The notes beneath the pieces were generated by a model. It searched no databases, had not been told where the DNA came from, and saw only the letters and a list, made by a program, of their open reading frames with translations. A stretch of 64,000 nucleotides of DNA from Dermatophagoides farinae (Eukaryota > Arthropoda > Arachnida > Sarcoptiformes > Pyroglyphidae): NCBI RefSeq assembly GCF_024713945.1, contig NC_134681.1, positions 558,001-622,000 on the forward strand, in the 5' to 3' direction. A program made the translations under genes and the position numbers. This document shows, one piece after another, positions 26,396 through 38,400 of the stretch (position 1 is its first letter; each line of letters begins with the position of its first letter).

Positions 26396-27482
26396 TGTCG
26401 ACCCGAATGATCTATTTTTAGGTTCCAAAATAATGAACACGCACATACATAAATTTTCATTTTGTTTTTTTTTGTTGAAAATTGAACAAACAAACAGAAA
26501 AAAAACCGAATAACTGATGAAATGATGGCTGATGAACCAGAAAAAAATGTGAATATTAAATGAAGCAAAGTAAAATCGAAAAAGACGAAAAACGAAAATG
26601 AAATGACGAAAGAAAAGTGTGAGGAAAATGGAGAAAAATAAAAATCTTTTCACCTGTCTATTAAATCATCTGCATCGTGTTCTTTTTTTTTTTGCTTTCA
26701 ATTTCTCTAATCGTCCATTTTTAACATCGAAAATTTTTTTTTTCATGAATCCATTTTATTTTTAGAAGTTTTTCTTGGATCATTTATCAAAAAACGACTA
26801 CAACAACAACAATAAATATACAAACAACAGGTGAGAGTGAAAATCGATCGGTGAAAAAAGAAAAAAAATTTTCCCATTCCCGAAATTAGAATGTCAATCG
26901 TCAATGATTTTTTATATGTAAAATAAAGAAAAAAAAGAGATCCTGGAAAAAAAGGGAAAGTTATTGACTCTTTATGAATATAGAGAGAGAGATCTCAGTA
27001 TCGGACTCTTTCAGTTTCAACTGTTGTTTACATTCATTCAATCGAATAAGGTCATCTGGTCATCATTTTCAATTTTCAACGGTTACTGGTATAAATTGGT
27101 ATGGTATTAAAGAAATGAAAGAGAAAGCAAGTGATGAAAAACCAAAAACCAAAAAAAAAAATATATGAACAAAGAAAAGAGAATAATACAATGGGCGTTT
27201 CTGTTTTTTTTTCATTTCACTAATTTCAGTTCTAGTCTTGTTGTTGATGATGATCCAAGATGATGACAACGGTTGTGTATACTACACTCTTAAATGAGCA
27301 AGTGTCCATGTACTCAGGTATTCAGTCCATTACGGTGGTCCAAATCCAATATCGACACCATTAAACCGTTGATCATTGCCGCTGTTTGTTATAATAATAA
27401 TAATCGAATTTAAATTTTTAAATTTTTTTTTAATGTGTTTGTGTTGAGTGTAAAGGATCGAAAAAATTAATGAAACAACAAA

Positions 27483-27887
27483 ATGTCTTCAAAGTTTTTG
27501 ATTCAAACATATTTTAATCATCGATTCTTGATTGCACAACATAATTATCGTTCATTATGTATAATGATCGTTTATTGTATTCTATTAATCATATTATCAT
27601 CATCAATGTTTATTGAACAAGCTGATGCATTTATATTTTGGAAAGCCAAAACAACAGCATGCGATATATGTGATGGTGTTGATACGTATTCCGGTCGTAA
27701 TGTTATGTGCTGTTTTCTATCATCTAAATGTTGTGGGTAAGTTTTGTTTTGTTTTGTTTTTGTTTTTTTCTGGTGTGGGAGTATTTTTTTTTTGTTTAAT
27801 TTCTTTCTCCACTTTTTATCTAGTTATAATAATATTGATGATCTCGAATCGGCCCGTATCAACATGACTACAGCAACAACAACGTGA
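27483..27887 (+). CDS. Six-cysteine secreted peptide precursor, two exons
   Basis: CDS is join(27483..27736, 27824..27887), 105 residues. The 87-nt intron has a consensus donor (GTAAGT) and a pyrimidine-rich acceptor ending TATCTAG. Splicing gives KCCG-YNNIDDLESARINM and a stop at 27885. A hydrophobic segment at residues 28-42, followed by EQADA, looks like a signal peptide with cleavage after Ala49. An alternative start at Met28 would give a more normal signal length. The mature ~56-residue part begins FIFWKAK and has six cysteines at 60, 63, 76, 77, 83 and 84 (C-x2-C-x12-CC-x5-CC), an even number suited to three disulfides. CDIC..MCCF is faintly like the start and end of trissin-type neuropeptides, but the spacing differs. 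There are no dibasic processing sites. Peptide hormone, antimicrobial and other secreted roles are all open. Confidence 0.72.
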
Positions 27888-28594
27888 ATGTCAATTAGGA
27901 ATATAGAATTTTGAATTCATCATAAAAATGACCAACACACAACACAACGAATGTTATCGTTTTTTGCCATTGAAAATTAGTTTTTTTCTCTACATTTTCT
28001 CTCAAAAATTAGTAAACAACTACGACAATTTAACTGATGATTAATTTATTATTCGAATTTAGTGGATTTTTCACTTGTTTATTGGTACTTTTTTTTTCAC
28101 CTACTACGCAGGTGTATGCGTGAATTTTTTATTTGTTTGTTTCTGTTCACCCATTCATCATTTATAATGTATTTAAAAATTTTCGTACAATGGAAAAAAA
28201 CATTGAAATAAAAATAAAAAATAATAGAATTTGATATCCAATTGGCGCACACACACATGCACACACAAGAATCGTATTTTCATTGCATTGCAAGAATTTT
28301 GAAAATTTTTAATTAAAAAAAAAAAATAAATAATCAAGTTACATACCCTAAATGTATTTTTTCCCGAAAACAAAAAAAGAAAAAAAAATTTTGTCCAAAT
28401 AATCAAAAAAAAAAAAAAAAAAAAAAGAAACAGAAATAAAGAGATCCAGTATTGTTTTGTTTTTGATTAAATAATATTGATTGGTGTGTGTGTGTGTATG
28501 TGTACAAAGAATTTCGGTGTAATTGTCAAATGTTTTTTTTTCTGTTCAAAAAAACGATTCCCATTTCGATTCATAGCTGCATTTCAACATGTAT
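27888..28594. other. Tail-to-tail intergenic region
   Basis: Shared 3' flank of the Cys-rich peptide gene (+) and the Pro/Ser-rich gene (-). A plus-strand AATAAA is at 28207-28212 and a minus-strand one at 28045-28050, so the two transcripts may overlap at their 3' ends. A long A run is at 28405-28426. Confidence 0.5.
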
Positions 28595-30099
28595 TCATCT
28601 GGCCAATATCATTTTAGGTAATGTTTCTATTATTATTTTATCACCATCCATTATACTTTCTTGTGCATCAAGATCTTCATCTCTATCGACAACAGTGTTC
28701 ATGTTGAATAAATTTTTTGAATATAATGTTGTTGTTTTTGTTTTTATTCTTTTATTATCATCACCATTATCATTATTATTATAATCATCATCTTCTTTTT
28801 CTGGTTGTCCATTTTTATCGACAATCAAATCTGTTGTCATTGTTGTTGGATCTGGATAATATTCATTGGTCATTATTGGTGGATTTAAATTTGGCATAAA
28901 TTCCAATTGTTTTTGTATATTTGTTGGTAAATGCCAATGACGTCCACTTACTCCACGTGTACCGCCCAAAATGAAACTGGATAAACCAACCGGTAATTTG
29001 GTTTTATATTGCCATCGTTGATTATTTTGATGATGATTGAAGCTGTTTTTATTCGTTAATAATGTTGATGATGTAGTTTTTCTTGATTTACCACGATTTA
29101 TGCTTGTAGCGGTATTTTCAGCTACATCATCATCATCATCACCATCATCTGACCTGCTGCTATATGGATTGATTGCTTCGTCTACAGTTGGATAACTACT
29201 TTTATCGATTTTATCAATGTTGATGTTGTTTTTAGCTACAACAATGTTGGTGTCATTGGCATTATTAACTTGTTTAACCGATGTAGTTGCCGATGCTTCC
29301 ATTAATGGTAAATTATCAAAATCAGCACCATCAACTGGTATTAATGTTATTTTATTCTTGTCAAATTGTTCAATTCGATCAATTTGATTTGATTTCATTG
29401 TATTTAATTTCAAATCTTTTTCATTATTCAAACTAAAATCATACCATACTTCTTCAGGAATTTGATCAAATTTGTTCGGTTGTTGTTGTTGATAAATCAA
29501 TGGTAATGGTGTGAAAAAACTAGCCAATGAACTTGGTTGTTGATAAATAATTGGTTGAAAATCTTTTGGTGGTAATACATAAACCGGATAAGTTTCCGAT
29601 GATGCTAATGGCCGATTTATTGCCGAAGATGCTTCAGAAGTAATTTTACAGCGAACAGATTGAGCATTATTATCATTATCATTATCTTTGTTATTATTAT
29701 TATCTTTAGTTGATAAAGTATCAATTCGTTTTTGAAACATATTCTGATTGATACCATATCGATGATTGTTTGCTGCTGTTGTTGTTGTAATATAATGTGC
29801 AAAGATTGGCATTGCAGCTGTAAAGGCAATTGGATAACGTTGTGAACTCCAACGTATTGTTGTGATCAATGGTGATGAATACACTGGAATGGCTGATGGC
29901 TGTATTGAAGTTGATGATGATGGTGATGATAATGACCGATAAGGAATTGGATAAATATTCTGATGTGCAATATACGGAATTAGAGCTGGCATCATAGATG
30001 TAGATGTAAAAGGTCGATATAATGATCCAATTGTTAATGAAGTAGTTGCAGGAGATGCTGGATTGCCATCATTGTTGATTTTAATATTTTCCAAGGACA

Positions 30100-30134
<35 letters not shown>

Positions 30135-30256
30135 GGCAATGATGATGACGAACGTTGTCGACGAACAATGGCAATATTTTTCACCATTTTTGTCGCATCT
30201 ATCATCATAATTACCATTGACCAAAACAAGATGATATGAATGAACAATTTCTTCAT
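28595..30256 (-). CDS. Secreted Pro/Ser/Tyr-rich protein, 553 residues, unknown function
   Basis: Single open exon. I place the start at the ATG ending at 30256 (MKKLFIHIILFW): the frame extends 14 codons further up but only from a non-ATG codon, and this Met begins a good signal peptide (residues 1 to about 21, ending MMIDA). After it come a basic RRQR site, a long serine run from (TCA)n codons, and a region rich in Pro, Tyr, Ala and Ile (about 60-180, e.g. YPIPYRSLSSPSSS). A middle acidic/Asn-rich part follows. Then comes a less repetitive patch, LPVGLSSFILGGTRGVSGRH, followed by WHLP. The end is Asp/Asn-rich. It has a single visible cysteine (RCKITS) and no membrane span beyond the signal. 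The composition suggests an extracellular matrix, cuticle or silk-like protein, or a peptide precursor; none is proven. Confidence 0.7.
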
Positions 30257-30988
30257 TTTTTTTTTGTTTTGATTAAAATTTGCCGTAAAAATATTCAAAA
30301 AAAATTTCTTTTGTGTACTTTAAATTATTATATTATCTTGGTAGATTTGTCAAAATTGTTGAAATAAATGATGGTTAGTTATTTGATGTCTGGATATTAA
30401 TAATGAAAATTATTTTCAAAATGAATAGGGTACATGGCAAAAAAAAACTGAATGAAGAGAAGATATTTTTCTTTCATACAAAATTTTCAAACAAGCAATC
30501 AAGCATGCTTGAATTGGAAAAAGATGAGAAATTCCAGATTCAAGTTTTTGCTATTGATGGATAGAAAGATAGCAAACAAACAAATAAAAAAAAATCAGTT
30601 TGTCGTTAATGTTGAACAACCACAACAACAACAACAACAAATCTTTAATTCAATTCAATTTTGTTTTATTTCCAAAGAAAAAAAAACAAATGAATTTTCG
30701 AATTTCAAATTGAAGATGGTAGCGGTGGTGGTGGCGGTAGTGGCGGTAGTGGTGGTGGTGTTGATGGTATGATGGTTTTTTCTTGTTGTTGTCGTCTTTG
30801 TCGTAATTACTATACACTGATAAATTTTTATGAAAGAATCGTTTTGGCCAAAAAAAAACAAAAAACAAAGAACAATTGTTTTTGTGTATGGTGATAAATG
30901 TTTTTTGAATTTTTTGTTTCTTGTTCTTTTCCCCTTATGAATAATAATAATAGTCAATTAAGATTCGATTTTGTCGTTTGCGTTTTTG

Positions 30989-30999
<11 letters not shown>

Positions 31000-31035
<36 letters not shown>
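31000..31035. repeat. (TC)n microsatellite
   Basis: Near-perfect TC run of about 36 bp. Confidence 0.9.
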
Positions 31036-31042
<7 letters not shown>

Positions 31043-31621
31043 GATCTCATAAATGGCGCCAAAAAAAAATAATGAAGAAGAAGAAAAAATGGCTACTTCA
31101 ATGGAATATTCAATAATTTTAGCATGATCCAGAAATCAGTGAAGCAAAGACAACAAAAAAAATTTATTTCTTCAATAATTTTCCTCTGTCTCAGACAATG
31201 ATGACGATGATGATGCTATTTTGTTGTTTTTATTCAGGATATTTATTTGTAGGTGTGTGGGTGTATGTGTGCAAACAAAAAAATGGATTGTGTTCAATGC
31301 GATATAATTGTTATTGTCGTGCTGTATTCACAATGAAGTGTCAAATACGATGATGATGATGCCAAGATAATTGATGTTTTTTTTGTTTGTTTGTTGGTGA
31401 AGGGAAAAAATTACAAAAAAAAGGAAATTAATTTCTCATATGTGCAAGTTTAAAAAACAAAAACAACGGGTAAAAAAATTTTTTTTCTGATACCTACAAT
31501 TCTATTAAGTGATTGAATGAAACAAAAAAAAATGTTTAAAATTCAAAACACACACACACTGAAATGAAATGAAATTGAATTTGAAATGAACAAATGAAAA
31601 ATTTTGTTGCTGAGTTTTTAT

Positions 31622-31626
<5 letters not shown>

Positions 31627-31654
<28 letters not shown>
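31627..31654. repeat. (CA)n microsatellite
   Basis: Perfect CA run of 28 bp. Confidence 0.9.
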
Positions 31655-31658
<4 letters not shown>

Positions 31659-34092
31659 AAAAGATGTTAATAAGTTTGGTAAAAGGGTAACATCTTTGTT
31701 TTTGTTTTTTTTATTGTTTTTTACATTAAGTTGTTAATATATGTTGTATATATGTGATCAAGTTTTGATTGATGAGATTTATATTTTACAAAAAATATCA
31801 AAAATGAATGAATGAATGCTATATATATTGGCTGTTCGATGATCGATGTGTTTCATTCATTCATATATTTGATTAAACACCATATGGATTAAAATGATTT
31901 TTTTTTCTTAGCAGATGAAAAAAAAAGAATTCCACTATTTTTGGCATCAGAATGTTAAATCTTGATGATGATGATGATAAATTTACCAACTCACACACAC
32001 ACACCCAACATATGCAATCACATTCAAGATTTTTATCGATATTCACTGCTATTTGTTGTTGTTGTTGATCCAAACTTGATTGTCGACATTGTGTGTGTGT
32101 GTGTGTGTGTACGGCAATCATGATGGACGATGAATAGAAAAAAGGTCTGGGTTTTTTCTTCTTATTTTCTATTTTTTTTTTCACAAGAAAATTTTTTCTT
32201 TTCGGCGTCTTTATTTCTGTATGATATTTGTTGTTGTCCGAGAAAAAAAAACCGAAAAAAAAATTTTCATCCAACTCAGAATGAACTCTCATCGTATCGA
32301 CCAGAAAGTTCAAAATCTCCTCTTTTTGTTTGGACATGATAATGTACACACACACACAAACAGACATTACCACATTCAATCGATTCTTAATGCATATTTA
32401 TGATCAAAATGATTGACCGTTCGATGACCGTTTGTTCATTTTTTTACATTTTGATTGTGATTTCTGTTATTTTATTCTATTCGGTTTTTTTGACCTTTTA
32501 TCAAAATCATGAACAAGCAGCCATCAAATGTCCATCATCATCAACAACAATCATATAATTGGAGAAAAAAAAAGATAATGACCATTGGAGAAATAAATTC
32601 AAAATCAATTTATTCATGATTTTTGTATTATATATGAACAACAAGTTTGTTCTTGCTTCTTTCTTCCTTTTTGTTTTCTCTATACTCATGAAGGGTAATA
32701 ATCCTATATATTTTATATTTTCAACAATATTCAATGTTCGTGTAATCGAAAATTGAACAGAAAAATTGATTTCATAATTTGAAATTGCAAATTTTCAAAT
32801 TTTTTTTTTGAACAGATTCAACAGTGTTCAATAAACTATTTTTCGATCTGAATCATCATCATCATCATTATTATTATTGGGAAAGAGAAAAAAAAAGAAT
32901 GAAAAGCCGATAATTATTAATGTCAAAATTTAATGTTGAAACTTAATATACCAATATATTTGTATTGATTGTTGTTTAGTGTTTTTTTGGCATTACTTTT
33001 TTTTACATCGGATTAATCCATTTTTGTTGTTGTTACTTTTATTATGTTATAATAATAAACTTATTTATAGCAAAAAGAAATTTTGAAAACAGCGGGTTAC
33101 ACACGAGATATTTTGGTAACAAGAGAGCCAAAAAAAAAATTAACGAAATTCTAATCAATCAAATAAAAATTAGAAACAAAAATCTCATACAATAGGGTTA
33201 GGGTAAAGAATTTGTTAAAATTCATATCCACCATCAATCTATGACACAATATTCATCTATCCACCCACACCCACACACACACACACACACAACCAATAAA
33301 TTCAAAATTCTTAAAAATCAATCAATATCCAATGAGAATCCTTAGAGAATAAATTGTACAAATGTTTGACTTTTTGTATGAATTAAAAATGCTGATGAAA
33401 TCGTTGCCAGGATTCATTCATATGTGTGGCGCTACTGTTCCATTTGTTTGTATATATACCGTGTATTTTTTCATTCAATGATGTTGAGCACAATGCGAAC
33501 GTAGGTTGTTGTTGTTGTTGTTGTTATCAAAAAAAAAGAAAAAGATTTCTATGTAAATTTCGAAAATTACTTCATTTTCATCATCACCAATATGTTAGAA
33601 TGAAATTATTCCTATTTTTTTTTTACATGAATAAAATTCATTCAAAATTCGGATCAAATCACATGAAATCCTCAAGAGAAATTTCAAAAGCAATGGGCAA
33701 CACAACATTCGACATGTGATTGAATATTGAAAAAAAAAAAAAGAAAAATCAATTTCAATCAATTGAATAATTCATGAAAAAATCAATTATAAATTATTCT
33801 AAATACAAATATCCATCCATCCATCCATTCAAATAAATCATATTTCAAATGCAGATTTTATAAACAATTTTTTTCTTGGAGAGAAATTCAATTTTTTTCA
33901 TCATCATCATCATCATAGGCACCATTTTCTTCAACCAAAAAAAAAAACAAAAAAAAATCATGTGATGTTGACGAATGAAAGGAATCACTACAAATGAGTC
34001 ATACTCATTTTTTTACATATTATTTTCAAGTGATGATGTGAGAGTAAAATTGAAAATTTGCCTGTCTACATGCTTATTTTATACAATTTTAG

Positions 34093-34165
34093 CCATTTGT
34101 TGAAGTTGTCATATATAATAAAGAACTCTTGAGTGCAGCATTGATGGTTGCGAAATCCATTGCTT
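34093..34165 (+). other. Exon-like island, 73 nt
   Basis: Bounded by a T-rich acceptor (ATACAATTTTAG) and a good donor (GTAAGC). In phase 0 it is fully open and reads PFVEVVIYNKELLSAALMVA followed by KSIA, an amphipathic-looking helix free of the repeats that dominate its surroundings. No neighbouring exon could be linked, so it could be an orphan exon of a gene with long introns, or chance. Confidence 0.25.
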
Positions 34166-35484
34166 GTAAGCATATATGTAAGCATACACATGAGTAGTAT
34201 ATATCCAGAATGATCATGCGTTTTTTTTTTATTCAACGCGCCTGTGTATGAGTTGTTTGTGTGTGTGTGTGTGTGTGTATGTTTATTGTGCATGGTGAGC
34301 TAACAATTTTTTTTCCCTATGCATCCATTACAATTTCAATCGATAAGCCACACTTTTGTGAATAGAATCGATTCGATTCATATTCTAGAATCCGATATCA
34401 GGATTCTATAGTATTCGACAATTTGAAATTTAACTTCAATTCTGTGATTCATTCATCAAGTCGATCAACAATTTGTTTGTTTGTTTGTTTTTTTCATCGA
34501 TTCTTGTATTTGTGTGTGTGTGTTATTGAATACATGCGCTTTATTCTTCTGAATGAATTTGAATAATTTCTTTTTCTTTGAATTTGTTTTCCTGTTTTAT
34601 TTTTTCTTGTTCTAAATACTCTATAAAAAAAAATTTTTTTATCACTTGTTGATCGGTCGAGAAATTGAATGCCCAATTATGATGATGTAATCAATCGATT
34701 CATTTCATTCACTATATATATATATATATATGTTCAGCATTGTATCGTTTGATAAATGTCATTTCTTCAAAACAATCAATTTGTACATCTTTTTTTTTGT
34801 TACTATTCATCATCCATCAAACAAGAGACCGAATTCATCAATGATTTGATTGTGATATCAACATTTTTTTTTGGGTTTCCATTATTATTATCAATTTTAT
34901 GGTGATTGATAATCTTCAACTTTTCATATCAAATAATAACATTCAATCAATCATGAAAATCTTGTTGCTGAAAATGAAGAAAAAAATGAAATTTTTTTCA
35001 AACAAAATCCATGTCCCCTTGAAATAAATAACAAATCGTCGAATAAATAAATAAAAAGTAAAGTCGACAATCTTATCAAAAGCAAGAAAAAAAAAGTTTT
35101 TCTATTGCTTTCAATCTATATACATATATACAATATAATAGTTTGGCTATCCGCTTTTCATTTGCAAAAAAATTATATAAATTCTAAATTTGATCATCTT
35201 TTTTTTCCCAATTTTTTGTTTCTGGTTTGCTTACGGCAATTATATATATCGCTATTTTATTATTATTATTATAACATATCACATTGTGCACGATTAATCT
35301 TTCGTTTAGCATTTTTTTGTTTGTTTGTTTGTTTGTTTGAATTCGGTTTTCCCTGACACATCTTATTTATTTTGTTTTGTTTTGTTTTTTTTTATTATTA
35401 TCTCTATTCCACGCACATTATTTTGTCCATTTTTGTTTCCACTATTCATTCATCAATTTTGAAATTTTTTTTTTGTCCTGAATT

Positions 35485-38400
35485 ATGTCATCCAGTGTAT
35501 TGAACAACAATGAAAACGGCAACGACCGAATTGATAATGATACAATTGATGATGATAAAATAAATTTGAATAAAATACGAATTTTATATGCATCACAAAC
35601 TGGCCAAGCAGAAAGTATTTCACAGCTCATTTATGATCAATTACGTGATTCAATTGTTCAATCCGATATTGTTTCCAAGTGGCCAGATTTTGATTTATGC
35701 AATTATCTAAAACGTTTTTGTGTTAGTGATTATGATAAATTGACTACTGATTTTTGGAAAACAATTAATAATAATAATAATAATAATAATAGCAACAAAA
35801 TAACAACAACAAAATCATCATCATCAAATTCTTGTTCTGTGTGTCATACTAATAATAAAAAAAATTTATTAATTATTGTCGCATCGACCACTGGACAAGG
35901 TGATCCACCCGATAAGGCAACAAAATTCTTTCGATGGCTACGACGTTTAAAACGAGAAAACAAGCAAACAGAATTCAAACATTTAACATATGCATTGTTG
36001 GGCCTTGGCGATACAAACTACGATAATTTTGCCAATTTTTCTAAACAATTGAACAAATTTTTCAAAGAATTAGGAGCAATACCATATATTGAACCAGGTT
36101 CGTTTGTCACGATCATCATCATCAAGGATTATCATCGATTCTATATAATTGATTGATTTTGAAAATAATAATACAATTGACATTTTTGTCTTTTTTTCTC
36201 TCTCTCTCTCTCTCTCTCTTTTGATCTTTATTTGTTTTCATCAATAGCTTTCGCTGATGATGCAGTCGGATTGGAATTAGTCACTGAGCCATTCATTGAA
36301 AAATTGATTGCCACAATTGTGCAACATTTGGAGAAATCAAATGTGGCGAAAAACCCTTGCTGTTGCCATTTAAACGATACAAATAACGACAATCTACATA
36401 GTAAATGTGAAAAGGATCATCATTCTGAATCATTGATGATTAAATCAACAGATGCAATAGACAACAACATCATAATCGAATCAGTTACTGTCGTGAACGA
36501 ATCCAACAAAAATATTAATTCAACTACATCGGTGGACAATTCATTTATCAATGTTAGTGATATTGAAAAAGCAATCAACATTAATACAGATATAATGAAC
36601 ATAAATCGGCCAGTAGTATCATCATGTATATCATTGACCAGTTCTGACAAATGTAACCTTAGTGATATTTGCCGACAATTGGTCGAACCATCTGCTCGAT
36701 TGGAATCGATTGTCGATATTGAACAATTGAATCTTCCAAAAATTCCACTATCGTCATCATCATCAAAGGAAAGGTAAATCGTATAGTAGTTTTATTTATA
36801 GTCAAAAAAATCTTGGACAACTTCCATTCTATTCTTATGATAAAACATCAACAATTTCTATGAAAAATTTTCTCACTAATAAACTCAATAATGCGGATAG
36901 CACTTTGAATATTGGACAGGTTAGCCTGTCGAAAATTCTTTGTAAGTAATAAAATGTTATTTGTTCATTTGTTTGTTAATAATTTTTTTTCCATTTCTTT
37001 AGTTAATGATAATTTACCGTCGACAACTTGTTGCCATCGACGAAAAACTCTACTTGAATGTGATGTTGAATATGAATTATTCCAACCATATAAACAGAAT
37101 GATTGGTTTGTTCCTGGTGATTCATTCGGATTCTATAGTGCAAATTTATTGATTGATGTATATCAAGTGATACGATCAATCAAAGTTAAATGTTCTGTTT
37201 ATGGTGATAATGATGATGATGATGATGATGATGATTCGATTCTGCTTTGGGATTATTTTAAGAGTAATAGAAAACAAGTTTTTGTCGTATTGAATGATCA
37301 GGTAAACATGAAAAATGAATGAACTAATATTTTATTATCTTATCTTGTTTTTTTGATACAGAATACTATTGTTGAATTATTACCATATCTATTTTATGGT
37401 GTTGATCTTCGTACGATACCAAAAAAAGCTACATTATGCCATTTGGCTCAATATACAACCGATGAACAACAAAGGCGACGATTATTAGAGTTGAGTAGTA
37501 GACAAGGAAATCTTGAATATCAAAAATTGATACTTGGCCAAAGCATTACTATTTGTGATATATTACGTTTATTTGACACTTGTCATCCACCTATTGATGT
37601 ACTTTTTGCTCATTTAATCACGGCAAAGCCTCGTTATTTTAGTGCATCAAATGTGCCACGAATTATACAACGAAATCTTGATTCTAGTCGTAATAATAAC
37701 CATGATGATGATGGTGATAATAATGATGATGATAATCCATCTTCAACATTGATTGATCCATTTTATAAATGTAAATTTAAAATCATGTTTTCCGTTTCTA
37801 CCAATTTTTCTCATACATTTATGCGAACATCTGAAAATTTACTAGGCTTGTTTTCTGGAAAATTTTTTCGCGTAAGTTTCTGTTTAATTTTTTGAAAAGT
37901 TAAAATGTTTTTTTTTCATTATAATTTTTTCGTTTTATAGCATTACGATTTTTTACCTAAAAATTTTCAAGTCAATATTACGTGTTCAAATGTTTGGAAA
38001 ACAATCGAATTAATACACGAAAATGTTTTAAATGGCAATATATTCGATAATCAAGATGTTACCTTATATCAATCTATGTCATTTCCTGTTTATTTATTTC
38101 AAAGACCCAATAAAACATTTCGTATGATACCACGTGAATTATCATTGAAAAGACCATTGATTTTAATAGCTACCGGTACTGGTGTAACACCATTCATGGC
38201 CTATCTCGAATTATTAAAAGATATTTTATCTGTGTATAAAAAAGAAAACAATGTCAATATAATAATAATAATCATCATGATCATGATAATGATCACTTAA
38301 CCGATAAATTGATCACTATTAAAGATAATTCACGATTATTACATGAAACTTTTTTCATATTTGGTTGCCGCCATCCTTATCAAGATTTTGCTTATTCTGA

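Larger units (their letters stand above)
25684..27482. other. Intergenic region with a GC-richer island
   Basis: Contains (TC)n at 25850, a perfect inverted repeat at 25951, (CA)n at 26205 and mixed A/T-rich DNA. The 27260-27400 segment is clearly less repetitive than its surroundings and lies just upstream of the Cys-rich peptide gene, so it may hold promoter or 5' UTR sequence. No gene is supported. Confidence 0.5.
30257..35484. other. Repeat-rich intergenic region
   Basis: Contains (TC)n at 31000, (CA)n at 31627, (TG)n near 32090 and 34254, and many A/T runs. No complete gene is supported. Two exon-like islands stand out: 33419-33509 and, better, 34093-34165 (listed separately). Confidence 0.5.

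Noticed and set aside
33194-33202. GGGTTAGGG, telomere-like
   Set aside because: A single copy, not a tandem array.
33419-33719. Open frame starting from a non-ATG codon with a Cys run
   Set aside because: The Cys run is a (TTG)n tract and the start is GTG; there is no signal or domain despite an AG acceptor at 33413.
36232-36247. Open frame upstream of MTRR exon 2
   Set aside because: It lies in intron 1; the conserved sequence starts at 36248 after CAATAG.
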